Source of the DNA: JAPPLB01 sp965208945
Lineage (GTDB): Bacteria; Acidobacteriota; Terriglobia; Bryobacterales; UBA6623
Length of the DNA: 64,000 nucleotides
Direction: 5' to 3'
Assembly (NCBI GenBank): GCA_965208945.1
Contig: OZ242366.1
Span: forward strand, 1,178,001-1,242,000
In this document: positions 23,113 to 31,973 of the stretch, piece after piece
Layout: every line of letters starts with the position of its first letter
How positions within the stretch are numbered: the stretch's first letter is position 1
Program-made: the position numbers and the translations under genes
Notes under the pieces: model-generated
Seen by the model: the letters and a program-made list of their open reading frames with translations, nothing else
What the model was told of the DNA's origin: nothing
Database searches by the model: none

Positions 23113-24978
23113 GTGTCGGTAATTCCGCTGTTCCCGCTCCTTCTTTTTCTGGCTCTCTCCATCCCCGCTCCCGCCCAGGATTGGCCTTCCTACGGTAATG
23201 ATCCCGGCGGAATGCGCTACTCGCCTCTCGAGCAGATCAACAAGGAGAACGTTGGCGCGTTGGAAGTCGCCTGGGTTCATGACACCGGCGACATGAGTGA
23301 CGGGACTTCGCTCCCGACACGCTCGGCGTTCGAGACGACCCCGCTGCTCGTCGACGGCGTGCTCTACGTGGTGACCGTCTTCCATCGTCTGGTGGCTCTC
23401 GACCCGGTCACCGGCAAGCAGCTCTGGGAGTTCGATCCGCAGTTTGACCGCAGCCAGCGCGTGAATCAATATCACAGCCGCGGCGTCGCCTATTGGTCCG
23501 ACGAGACCCGCAAGCGCATCTTCCTCGCGGACCAGCTCGGCCGGCTCTTCTCGATCGACACCGAAACACACGAAGCCGACCCCGGCTTCGGTGACGGCGG
23601 CATGGTCGATCTCAAGACGGGCATGTTGGTCGACCGCTACCCGCACCTTCGTTACGGGGTGACCTCGCCCGTCGCGCCTTGCGGTGACAAGGTGGTCGTC
23701 GGCGGCTGGGTGAGCGATGGGGAGCCGCAAGGCCCCAGTGGTGACGTTCGCGCCTTCGATGCCCGGACGGGGGCGTTGGCGTGGCGTTTCCACGTCGTCC
23801 CGCGCCCCGGAGAGTACGGCCACGGCACATGGAGAGACGGCTCGTGGAAAGAACGCGGCGGCACCAACGCCTGGTCCACCATGAGCGTCGACCCTGATCT
23901 CGAATGGGTCTTCGTTCCGCTGACCTCGCCCAGCACGGACTACTTCGGGGGCGACCGCAAGGGCATGAACTTGTTCGGTAATGCCGTCGTAGCCATCGAC
24001 TGCAACACCGGAAAGCGCCAGTGGCACTTTCAAACCATCCATCACGACCTCTGGGATTGGGATCTGCCCGTCTACCCCAATCTTGTCGACGTTGTCCGTG
24101 ACGGCAAGAAAATCCCGGCGGTCGCTCAAATCACCAAGACCGGCTTCATCTTTGTCCTCGACCGTATCACGGGGCAGCCGCTGTTCCCTGTCGAAGAGAG
24201 GCCTGTCGAATCAAGCAATGTGCCCGGCGAGGAATCCTGGCCGACGCAGCCGTTTCCGGTGAAACCGCCGCCGTTCGCACGGCAGTCCATGACCCGCGAA
24301 GAGATCACCGATGTGACCCCCGAGTCCCGCGCCGAGTGCATGGAGATGATCGACAACGCCTACTTCGACGGCCCCATGTTTCGCGCTATTCGCGAACAGC
24401 TCACCATCCAGTTCCCCGGCACGAACGGAGGAGCCAACTGGGGCGGAGGCTCCTTTGACCCGGCCGAAGGCGTGCTCTTCGTGAATTCGATGGACGTCGG
24501 CGCGCCCAAGCGCATGGTGAAACGCCCCGAGGGATCCAAGGTCCCCTACCGCAGCCGCGGAACGAGGTTTGGCCGCTTCTGGGACTCGAACATGTACCCC
24601 TGCCAGAAACCACCCTGGGGACACCTCACGGCCGTCGATCTCAACACCGGCGAGTTTCGCTGGCGCGTGGTTCTCGGTGAAATCGACGAGCTCGCCAAAC
24701 GCGGCATTCCCAAGACCGGAACGTCGAACCTGGGCGGTCCGATTGTCACAAACGGTGGACTCGTCTTCATCGCCGCGACCAACGACAGCCGATTCCGCGC
24801 CTTCGACAAAGACACCGGCGAGCAGCTTTGGGAAACCCGTCTCCCCGCCAGCGGCCACGCGACTCCCATGACCTATCAGGGGCGAGACGGCAAGCAGTAC
24901 GTTGTCATCGCAGCCGGCGGCGGCAACAAGTACAACAGCGACTTCAGCGGTAAAGTCGTTGCCTTCGCCCTGCCGTGA
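23113..24978 (+). CDS. PQQ-dependent dehydrogenase, quinoprotein glucose dehydrogenase type
   Basis: A periplasmic quinoprotein of about 621 residues, with a signal peptide (VSVIPLFPLLLFLALSIPAPAQ) and an eight-bladed propeller. DWPSYGNDPGGMRYSPLEQIN opens the fold. HHDLWDWDLPVYPNLV is the glucose-dehydrogenase-type active-site segment with the catalytic Asp. Tryptophan-docking motifs such as GALAWRFHVVPRPGEYGHGTW and GKQLWEF recur. It oxidises a sugar or alcohol with PQQ as cofactor, and the natural substrate is unknown. The GTG at 23113 opens the signal peptide. The upstream in-frame ATG at 23047 lies inside repeat A5 and would add 22 unlikely residues. No cytochrome domain is attached. Confidence 0.88.
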   Translation: MSVIPLFPLLLFLALSIPAPAQDWPSYGNDPGGMRYSPLEQINKENVGALEVAWVHDTGDMSDGTSLPTRSAFETTPLLVDGVLYVVTVFHRLVALDPVTGKQLWEFDPQFDRSQRVNQYHSRGVAYWSDETRKRIFLADQLGRLFSIDTETHEADPGFGDGGMVDLKTGMLVDRYPHLRYGVTSPVAPCGDKVVVGGWVSDGEPQGPSGDVRAFDARTGALAWRFHVVPRPGEYGHGTWRDGSWKERGGTNAWSTMSVDPDLEWVFVPLTSPSTDYFGGDRKGMNLFGNAVVAIDCNTGKRQWHFQTIHHDLWDWDLPVYPNLVDVVRDGKKIPAVAQITKTGFIFVLDRITGQPLFPVEERPVESSNVPGEESWPTQPFPVKPPPFARQSMTREEITDVTPESRAECMEMIDNAYFDGPMFRAIREQLTIQFPGTNGGANWGGGSFDPAEGVLFVNSMDVGAPKRMVKRPEGSKVPYRSRGTRFGRFWDSNMYPCQKPPWGHLTAVDLNTGEFRWRVVLGEIDELAKRGIPKTGTSNLGGPIVTNGGLVFIAATNDSRFRAFDKDTGEQLWETRLPASGHATPMTYQGRDGKQYVVIAAGGGNKYNSDFSGKVVAFALP

Positions 24979-24988
24979 GTTACGGCTG

Positions 24989-25038
24989 GCCTGCATGTCT
25001 CATCACGCGGCGAGGCGAAGTGCGCGAGAGGACCATCA
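24989..25038. repeat. Fragment of palindromic repeat A
   Basis: GCCTGCATGTCTCATCACGC through GCGAGAGGACCATCAG matches the left end of the 180-bp repeat. It lies between convergent PQQ dehydrogenase genes and touches the stop codon of the second. Confidence 0.75.
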
Positions 25039-26628
25039 GTCCATCAACGCAAAGGTCATGATCGCCTCGCCGGCCGCCACCGCCACGTATTGCTTCCCGC
25101 GGAATCGATAGGTGATCGGCGCAGCAGCTACCGACCCGCCCGACTGAAACTTCCAGAGCACCTTGCCCGTCGCGGCGTCGAACGCCGTCACGTACCCCTG
25201 CGGATCTCCTCCGAACACCAGCCCTCCCGCCGTTGCCAGCAAGCCGCTGCTCGGATTGGACACCATCTCGTAGCGCCACTTCGTTTCGCCGGTCTCCGGA
25301 TCCAGGGCGACGATCGACCCTGTTGCGGGTTCGTCGGGAACGCCGCCCACCGTGCTGGCCTGGTACCACTGCCCTTTGATGTACCCCTGTGTCGTTCTGT
25401 AATAGATATGGCATCCATCGACCGAATCGAAGTAATACAGCCCGGTCTGCGGGCTGTAAGCCGTTGGGTGCCAGTTATGCCCGCCGCCCAATCCCGGGCA
25501 GGCGACGTTCCCCTCCTCCGTCGGGTCCTTCCCCGGAATCAGAATCGGCCGGCCTTTCGCGTCGATACCGTCCGCCCAGGTGACCTCCGTATAGGCGCGC
25601 GCCAGCAGGAACTCACCCGTCGTTCGATCGAGTACGTAGAAGTGCCCGTTGCGATTCGCCTGGATCAGCGCCTTGCGCTTATCGCCCTCGACGTCCAAGT
25701 CCACCAGGACCGGGTCGGCCACCGCATCCCAATCGTGCACGTCATGGGGTGTGAACTGGAAATGCCACTTCAGCGTACCCGTATCGGCGTCGAGCGCCAC
25801 GACGCTGCACGTGTAGAGGTTGTCGCCGGGCCGCACATCACCGTTCATGTCAGGCCCCGGATTGCCGGTGCCCCAATAGATCAGGTTCAGGTCCGGATCG
25901 TACGTCCCCGTAATCCAGGTCGACCCGCCCCCGCGCTTCCAGGAGTCGCCGCCCCAGGTCTCGTGTCCCGGCTCACCCGGACCCGGCACCGTCCAGAACC
26001 GCCAAACGCGGTCTCCGGTCTTGGCGTCGTAGGCATCCAGAAAATCTCGCGTGCCGAACTCCGCCCCCGCGATCCCCACCAGAACCATGTTCTTGACGAT
26101 CAGCGGAGCGGCGGTCGCCGAATAGCCCTCCTTGTAGTCCGCAACGACCTTCTCCCACAGGACATCGCCGGTCTTGGCGTCGAGCGCCACGAGAGTCGCT
26201 CCGAAGTTCACCTTGTAGAGCGTGTCACCCAGAATCGCGAACCCGCGGTTGGGCCGCGCGCAGCAGCCCTGGGCTTCTTTCGCCGGCTTCTTCGAGTAAT
26301 GCCACAGCTCTCGGCCGGTCAGCAGATCCAGCGCCCAGGCGTGGTTGTTGTGGCCGGTCACGTACATCACGCCGTCGCTGACCAGCGGGGTCGTCTGGAG
26401 CCGGCCGGCAACGCCGGTCTGGAAAACCCACGCAGGCGTCAGACGCTTCACGGTGCGGGTGTTGATCTCATCCAGCTCGCTGTAGCGCCATCCGGAGTAG
26501 TTCCGGCCGTACGTCAACCACGACTCCGCATCGCCTTGCGCATCAAGCAACATCTGGTTCGTGACGTCGCCGGCGAAAGCTCCGGCCACGAAGAGTAAGC
26601 CCAGAAGCACGATGACGCTGCCTCTCAT
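25036..26628 (-). CDS. PQQ-dependent alcohol dehydrogenase with lanthanide-type Asp motif
   Basis: A 530-residue periplasmic quinoprotein of the methanol/ethanol dehydrogenase family. The ATG at 26628 follows AGGAGG by eight bases and starts a signal peptide (MRGSVIVLLGLLFVAGAFA). Adjacent Cys residues (GCCARP, about 121-122) form the vicinal disulfide typical of this family. TPHDVHDWD (about residues 292-300) holds the catalytic Asp and a second Asp two residues on, the residue that marks lanthanide-dependent enzymes (XoxF, PedH), whereas calcium enzymes have Ala or Ser. Propeller motifs such as GGGSTWITGTYDPDLNLIYWGTGNPGP are present. A diheme cytochrome gene lies 112 bp upstream on the same strand, a likely electron acceptor. 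Confidence 0.9.
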   Translation of the reverse strand: MRGSVIVLLGLLFVAGAFAGDVTNQMLLDAQGDAESWLTYGRNYSGWRYSELDEINTRTVKRLTPAWVFQTGVAGRLQTTPLVSDGVMYVTGHNNHAWALDLLTGRELWHYSKKPAKEAQGCCARPNRGFAILGDTLYKVNFGATLVALDAKTGDVLWEKVVADYKEGYSATAAPLIVKNMVLVGIAGAEFGTRDFLDAYDAKTGDRVWRFWTVPGPGEPGHETWGGDSWKRGGGSTWITGTYDPDLNLIYWGTGNPGPDMNGDVRPGDNLYTCSVVALDADTGTLKWHFQFTPHDVHDWDAVADPVLVDLDVEGDKRKALIQANRNGHFYVLDRTTGEFLLARAYTEVTWADGIDAKGRPILIPGKDPTEEGNVACPGLGGGHNWHPTAYSPQTGLYYFDSVDGCHIYYRTTQGYIKGQWYQASTVGGVPDEPATGSIVALDPETGETKWRYEMVSNPSSGLLATAGGLVFGGDPQGYVTAFDAATGKVLWKFQSGGSVAAAPITYRFRGKQYVAVAAGEAIMTFALMD

Positions 26629-26740
26629 CTTCGGTTTCCTCCTGCCATTTCTCTCGACCCGGCAGAGCATCTCCCAGCCCAATCGTGATCGAGGCGGGTT
26701 CCTGGACTCATCTGGTTTTTGCCGGCGTCTCCTGGGTACC

Positions 26741-27577
26741 CTACTGGTCTCCTCGCAAGCTCACCAAATACGCCAGGACATCGTCAATCTCCGAACCGCT
26801 CAACATTCCCTCGTACGAAGGCATCAGTGACTTTGGCTCCTGCTCGACAGACCGCACCTCATCCCGCAGATACGAATGGAGCTCTTCCCGCGAGTCCATC
26901 AGTTGAACCGAAAAGTTGTCAATGCTCATTTGGCGTCCGCGGACGGCTTCGCCATCTCGCTCAACCACGGCGATTGTGTCGAATCCCTTCGCGATGTTCT
27001 TGCTCGGCTCGACGAGCGCTTCCCGCAGCCGGGCGAAACTGAGGGTCCGGCCGATGCGGCTCAGGTTCGGTCCAAGCCGTCCGCCTGCGCCTGCAATGCG
27101 ATGGCATCCGGCGCAACCCCCCTTTGCCTGATAGATCGATTCACCCCGTGAAGCGTCGCCTGTCAACACCGGCGTCTCTTTGCGAGCCACCGAACGCAAG
27201 TAGGCCACGACACGCCAAATCGTGTTGTCATTCATACGTTCGCCGAAGCCCTGCATCTCGGTGCCGTTCACACCGTCCTTTATGACTTCGAACAGATCCT
27301 CATCGCTGTCACCAACCTCATAGACGCCCAACGTAAGGTCCGGCCCGGAACCCCCTGCAGCACCGATCCCATGACAGGGAGCACAGTAGATGCGGAAGGT
27401 GGCGCGGCCCGTGTCGATGTCGGCCGCACTGTTGTGGAAGGGGTTCGTGCGGCTGGGCTGCGCGGAACACACGGATGCCGCCAGCAAAATGAAAAGAACC
27501 AACTGAAGCACGGCTGCAAGGATACGTCCACAATCGTACGGTGTCAATGATGCCAAGTGGCGGGCTGTGCACGACAT
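26741..27577 (-). CDS. Diheme c-type cytochrome, partner of PQQ dehydrogenase
   Basis: A 278-residue exported cytochrome with two heme motifs, CAPCH in the first half and CAGCH in the second. The second half follows the planctomycete-type heme domain pattern (GGCAGCHRIAGAGGRLGPNLSRIG ... MSIDNFSVQLMDSREELHSY ... SLMPSYEGMLSGSEIDDVLAYLVSL). The ATG at 27577 puts a hydrophobic export segment (ILAAVLQLVLFILLAASVCSAQ) near the N-terminus. A longer frame reaches 27748 but passes through a decayed fragment of repeat A (27590-27625). It is followed on the same strand by the PQQ alcohol dehydrogenase, so it probably receives electrons from reduced PQQ. Confidence 0.88.
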   Translation of the reverse strand: MSCTARHLASLTPYDCGRILAAVLQLVLFILLAASVCSAQPSRTNPFHNSAADIDTGRATFRIYCAPCHGIGAAGGSGPDLTLGVYEVGDSDEDLFEVIKDGVNGTEMQGFGERMNDNTIWRVVAYLRSVARKETPVLTGDASRGESIYQAKGGCAGCHRIAGAGGRLGPNLSRIGRTLSFARLREALVEPSKNIAKGFDTIAVVERDGEAVRGRQMSIDNFSVQLMDSREELHSYLRDEVRSVEQEPKSLMPSYEGMLSGSEIDDVLAYLVSLRGDQ

Positions 27578-27842
27578 GCAAGTGCGGCGAATCAATGACT
27601 GCCTTCGAACGCACTTCGGCCGTCGGGTAGAGAGATATCCGTTCAGGGCCGCCGGCGCCACGAACCCGCCGCCGGACATCCTCCGAATCCGCTCATGACC
27701 CTGCGCTTCCCCAACATCGGGACCTCTCAGGGCTTCCCAATCTGACATTCCGGGGAGGCGCCGTGGAGCATCCGAGCAGACTCATGGAGGACGAGAACGC
27801 TACACTCGAAGTTTCGGCTTCTGCCGAACTGCCACTTCGCCA

Positions 27843-29216
27843 ATGATCGTAATGAAATTCGGCGGCAGCTCGATCGAGAGCGCCGACGCCGTGCAGCGCG
27901 TAACCGGCATCATCGCCGGACGCGCCCATCGCCCGCTTCTCGTCGTCGTTTCCGCCATGGGAAAGACGACGGACCGCCTGCTTGAAATCGGCCGCACCGC
28001 TGCTAACGGAGACATCGACGGCGCGCTTCGAGAGCTCGACAGCCTGCGTGAGTTTCACGCCGTTGAAACGGCAAGCGTCGTCGCGCCACAGGCGGAAGAA
28101 GCCCTCGAAATACACTTTGAAGACCACTTTCATGAACTGGCGGAGTTGCTGCGCGGCCTCTCGATCTTGGGCGAGTTGAGCGCCCGGTCGCTGGATGTCC
28201 TGTCGAGCTACGGCGAGCGCCTTTCCAGCGTGGTCATCACCGAGGCGCTACGAGCTCGGGGCTTGGCGGCCGAACATATCGACGCGCGTGAGGTCATTGT
28301 CACCGACGACCGCTTCGGCGAAGCCTCACCACTCGTCGATGAAACGAACGCGCGGCTCGCCCGGCTGGTCCGGCCGCTCATCGACGCTGGCAGGATCCCC
28401 GTTATGGGAGGCTTCATCGCCTCCACAATGAACGGCATCACTTCGACACTCGGACGCGGCGGCTCGGATTTCACAGCCTCGCTCGTCGGCGCCGGCCTGG
28501 CGGCGGAGGAGATTGAAATTTGGACCGACGTCGACGGCGTTCTCACCGCCGACCCTTCCTTGATCTCGCCGGCCCGTCGGATCCGCATAATGTCTTTCGC
28601 CGAGGCCTCGGAACTCGCCTATTTCGGGGCGCGAGTGCTGCACCCGAGCACGATGCTCCCCGCCGTCAGGAACAACATCCCGATTCGCGTACTCAACTCC
28701 CGTAAACCTGATGTTGAAGGCACTTTGATCGTGGCCGAGCATGCGGAAGGTCAATCGATCATCAAGTCCATCGCTTATCAGGAAGGCATCACCGTCGTCG
28801 AGGTGCGCTCGACCCGGATGCTTATGGCTCACGGCTTCCTCGCGAAGATCTTCGAAGTGTTCGACCGCTACGAGACCTCCGTCGATATGGTCACTACGTC
28901 CGAGGTCAGCGTTTCGCTGACGATTGACGACACGACTCACCTCCCCGACATGGTTCAGGAGTTGCAGCAGTTCGCCGAGGTGACCCCCGTATCCGATCAG
29001 GGCATCGTCTGCGTCGTGGGCGACAACATCGGTTATACTCCGGGAATTGCGGCACGCATCTTCCAAGCTCTCGAGCAGATCAACATTCGGATGATCTCGC
29101 AGGGCGCGTCGCGGCTGAACGTGAGTTTGGTCGTTGATGAGAAGGATCTCCGGAGGACGGTAGAGGCGCTGCACGCGACGTTCTTCTCGCAAGTCAACGA
29201 GAAAGTCTTCGCCTAG
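27843..29216 (+). CDS. lysC: Aspartate kinase
   Basis: A 457-residue monofunctional aspartokinase catalysing phosphorylation of aspartate, the first step to lysine, threonine and methionine. The amino-acid kinase domain begins with MKFGGSSIES (residues 4-13) and includes GRGGSDFTASLVGAGL and EIWTDVDGVLTADP. Two C-terminal ACT domains (about residues 310-457) include the regulatory SVDMVTTSEVSVSLT and INIRMISQGASRLNVSLVV segments, so lysine feedback is likely. The length and the long N-lobe insertion resemble E. coli LysC rather than the shorter alpha-beta enzymes. It leads a four-gene lysine/diaminopimelate operon, with dapB 34 bp downstream. A TACACT about 30 bp upstream could be a -10 box. 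Confidence 0.95.
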   Translation: MIVMKFGGSSIESADAVQRVTGIIAGRAHRPLLVVVSAMGKTTDRLLEIGRTAANGDIDGALRELDSLREFHAVETASVVAPQAEEALEIHFEDHFHELAELLRGLSILGELSARSLDVLSSYGERLSSVVITEALRARGLAAEHIDAREVIVTDDRFGEASPLVDETNARLARLVRPLIDAGRIPVMGGFIASTMNGITSTLGRGGSDFTASLVGAGLAAEEIEIWTDVDGVLTADPSLISPARRIRIMSFAEASELAYFGARVLHPSTMLPAVRNNIPIRVLNSRKPDVEGTLIVAEHAEGQSIIKSIAYQEGITVVEVRSTRMLMAHGFLAKIFEVFDRYETSVDMVTTSEVSVSLTIDDTTHLPDMVQELQQFAEVTPVSDQGIVCVVGDNIGYTPGIAARIFQALEQINIRMISQGASRLNVSLVVDEKDLRRTVEALHATFFSQVNEKVFA

Positions 29217-29250
29217 GACGCCTGGAGAGCCGAGCAGGCCTCTCATCAAC

Positions 29251-29985
29251 ATGCCCGCTGAAGCCACATCCCAGCGCCTCGCCCTTGTCGGCTACGGCAA
29301 GATGGGCCGCATGGTCGAGAGCCTCGCTCCCGAGTTCGGCTTCGAAGTCGGCCTCAAGCTCGACGAATTCAACAACGTCGGCGGCGAGGGCATCACCGCC
29401 GAGAGCTTCGAAGGCATCGATGTCGCGATTGACTTCTCGATTCCACCGGTTGTCGCCGACAACACCGAGAAAATCTCCGCTTTGGGTGTCAATGTGGTGA
29501 TTGGGACCACGGGTTGGCTCGACCAGATCTCACGCGTCCGCAGCGCGGTCGAGCGTGCTAACATCGGCCTTGTTTACGGCGCGAATTTCTCGGTCGGCGT
29601 GCAGGTTTTTTACCGTGTCGCGGAGGCGGCGGCGACCTTTCTGGCTACGGAAAACGACTACGATGCGTGGGCGTACGAGATCCATCACAAGATGAAGAAA
29701 GACGCTCCATCCGGTACGTTGTTGCGGCTTGTCGAGAAGATGCAGGAGGCTGGTTACGCCCGCCGGATCGATCAGGCCAGCAACCGCGCTGGAGCGGTAC
29801 CGGGAAGCCATCAGATCGGTTTCGACTCCGAGGCCGATACGATCCAGCTCATCCACACCGCGCGGAGCCGAGTCGGCTTCGCCCGCGGTGCGCTGCGCGC
29901 CGCCCGCTGGATCATCGGTCGCAAGGGGCTGTACGAGTTCTCAACGGTCTGGGACCGCATGGAGGCCGCACCCTCGGCAAGCTGA
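29251..29985 (+). CDS. dapB: 4-hydroxy-tetrahydrodipicolinate reductase
   Basis: A 244-residue cytoplasmic enzyme reducing the DapA product with NAD(P)H. The N-terminal Rossmann motif is GYGKMGRMVE (about residues 14-23). GTTGWLDQ and the GANFSVGVQVF strand match the family. EIHHKMKKDAPSGT carries the catalytic His and Lys and the substrate-binding SGT. It is slightly shorter than the E. coli protein. It sits between lysC and dapA with 34-bp and 19-bp gaps, so co-transcription is likely. Confidence 0.95.
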   Translation: MPAEATSQRLALVGYGKMGRMVESLAPEFGFEVGLKLDEFNNVGGEGITAESFEGIDVAIDFSIPPVVADNTEKISALGVNVVIGTTGWLDQISRVRSAVERANIGLVYGANFSVGVQVFYRVAEAAATFLATENDYDAWAYEIHHKMKKDAPSGTLLRLVEKMQEAGYARRIDQASNRAGAVPGSHQIGFDSEADTIQLIHTARSRVGFARGALRAARWIIGRKGLYEFSTVWDRMEAAPSAS

Positions 29986-30004
29986 ACCGCCTCGGGAGGT
30001 GATC

Positions 30005-30901
30005 ATGTTCACTGGTTGCGGCACCGCACTCGTCACGCCCTTTCGGTCGGACGGCTCTCTCGACGAAGAAGCATTCCGCGCGCTCGTCCGCTGGCAGTTG
30101 GAAAGCGGCATTCACTTCCTCGTTCCCTGCGGCACTACGGGCGAGAATCCGACTCTCACGAAGCAGGAACACCGCCGTGTCGTCGAGATGACGCTCGAGG
30201 AAGCCAAAGGCAAGGTTCCGATTCTCGCCGGCTGTGGAGGCTACAACACCGCCGAAGTCGCTGCGCTGGCGAGTGAACTCGAGAGCATGGAAGTCGATGG
30301 ACTGCTCTCCGTCACTCCCTACTACAACAAGCCCACGCCGGAAGGCCTTTATGAACACTTCCTGGCCATCTCGAAGGCGAGCCGGTTGCCGATCGTCGTC
30401 TACAACGTCCCAAGCCGCACCGGCTCCAACGTTAAAGCGCGGACATTGGCGCGGCTGGCCTCGATCGATAATGTCGTTGGCGTCAAGGAGGCCTCGGGAG
30501 ATATCGGACAGATGGCGGAGATCTTTCAGCTCGTCCCGAAATCCTTCTCCGTTCTCTCGGGAGATGACTCCGTGACGCTCGCCCTGATGGCTCTTGGCGG
30601 CGCCGGGGTGATCTCCGTCGCCTCGAATGAGGTCCCGGCTGCGTTGTCCCAACTCTGCAACGCCTGTGCGAATGGCGATTTCGACAAAGCCCGGGAAATC
30701 CATCGCCGCTGCCATGCGCTGATGGAGGTCAATTTCATAGAGACCAGCCCCGGGCCGGTGAAGTGGGCGCTTTCGGTGATGGGGCGCATTCAGCCCAACT
30801 ATCGCCTGCCGATCGTGCCGCCGAACAACGAAAGCAAAGCGGAAATCGAAAGAGTCCTGGCGGGACTCGGCTTGACTCGAATGTTGGCTTCGGCGGATTA
30901 A
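30005..30901 (+). CDS. dapA: 4-hydroxy-tetrahydrodipicolinate synthase
   Basis: A 298-residue (beta/alpha)8 aldolase condensing pyruvate with aspartate semialdehyde. The Schiff-base lysine is Lys161 in GVKEASGD, and the catalytic tyrosine is Tyr133 in YNVPSRTG, both at the same numbers as in E. coli DapA. CGTTGENPTL supplies the Thr pair of the proton relay. The ATG at 30005 follows GGGAGGTGATC. A longer in-frame extension overlaps dapB and is not credible. It is co-directional with lysC, dapB and dapD. Confidence 0.96.
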   Translation: MFTGCGTALVTPFRSDGSLDEEAFRALVRWQLESGIHFLVPCGTTGENPTLTKQEHRRVVEMTLEEAKGKVPILAGCGGYNTAEVAALASELESMEVDGLLSVTPYYNKPTPEGLYEHFLAISKASRLPIVVYNVPSRTGSNVKARTLARLASIDNVVGVKEASGDIGQMAEIFQLVPKSFSVLSGDDSVTLALMALGGAGVISVASNEVPAALSQLCNACANGDFDKAREIHRRCHALMEVNFIETSPGPVKWALSVMGRIQPNYRLPIVPPNNESKAEIERVLAGLGLTRMLASAD

Positions 30902-30967
30902 CCGGACCGGCCACCGGGTCCGACCAGCAACCCGCGCCATCGCCGGCGGCGTTTCTGTTCATTCATC

Positions 30968-31807
30968 ATGCTCGAACAACTCATCGATCAACTCTTCGCA
31001 AAAAACCCTGAGAACTATGACCACCAGGACATGGAGGCCTTCCAGGAATTCAAGGAGGCCCTGAACTCGGGCGCCGCTCGAGCCGCCGAGCCCGACCCGG
31101 ACTCTGCGCCGGGTTGGAAGGTGAACCACTGGGTGAAGCGCGGTATCCTCGTCGGCTTCCGGATGGGCAAGACCGTCGATATGTCAAAGGGTGACGACCG
31201 CTTCTCGTTCTTCGACAAATCGACCTATCCACTACGGAACTTCGATCTTTCGAACAGTGTCCGGATCGTACCGGGTGGATCGAGCGTCCGCGACGGCTGC
31301 TACATCGGCGCCAGCGTGACTTGCATGCCACCGATGTACATCAACGTCGGAGCTTACATCGACGACGGAACCATGGTGGATTCGCATGCCCTCGTAGGCA
31401 GTTGCGCGCAGGTCGGTAAGAATTGCCACGTCAGTGCCGCAGCGCAAGTCGGAGGTGTCCTCGAGCCCGTCGGCGCTCTGCCGGTCATCATCGAAGACGG
31501 TGTCCTCGTCGGAGGCAACTGCGGAATCTACGAAGGAACCATCGTCAAAAAAGGCGCCGTGCTCGGCTCAGGCACGATCCTCACAAGATCAACCCCCGTC
31601 TACGACATCGTCCACGAAACGGTGCTCCGCGCCGAAGATGACATGCCTCTCATCATCCCGGAAGGCGCTGTTGTCGTCGCCGGCAGCCGTCCGATCACGA
31701 AAGGCATCGGCAAGGAGTGGAACCTCTCGCTCTACACGCCCGTCATTGTCAAGTACCGCGATGAAAGGACCGACGAACGAATCCGGCTGGAAGACTGGCT
31801 GCGCTGA
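30968..31807 (+). CDS. dapD: Tetrahydrodipicolinate N-succinyltransferase
   Basis: A 279-residue hexapeptide-repeat acyltransferase that succinylates tetrahydrodipicolinate from succinyl-CoA. A helical N-terminus is followed by the left-handed beta-helix, with VRIVPGGSSVRDGCYIGASVTCMPPMYINVGAYIDDGTMVDSHALVGSCAQVG and PVIIEDGVLVGGNCGIYEGTIVKKGAVLGSG. Its presence shows that the organism uses the succinylase branch to diaminopimelate. The dapC and dapE functions must be elsewhere. It lies 66 bp downstream of dapA. Confidence 0.95.
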   Translation: MLEQLIDQLFAKNPENYDHQDMEAFQEFKEALNSGAARAAEPDPDSAPGWKVNHWVKRGILVGFRMGKTVDMSKGDDRFSFFDKSTYPLRNFDLSNSVRIVPGGSSVRDGCYIGASVTCMPPMYINVGAYIDDGTMVDSHALVGSCAQVGKNCHVSAAAQVGGVLEPVGALPVIIEDGVLVGGNCGIYEGTIVKKGAVLGSGTILTRSTPVYDIVHETVLRAEDDMPLIIPEGAVVVAGSRPITKGIGKEWNLSLYTPVIVKYRDERTDERIRLEDWLR

Positions 31808-31973
31808 CCAGGGATCTCCCAGGGTTGCAGGTGCGCGGCAAGTTATGCCGGCGGGGATAAAGTCACCATGGGATGACCATGGCCCTTGGCGCTTCCACGA
31901 CCCTCAGTCCCAAGGGCAAATCAACGCACACCGTTGTATGATGGACCTTTTTTCCGCATAGCCTGGGTCACCG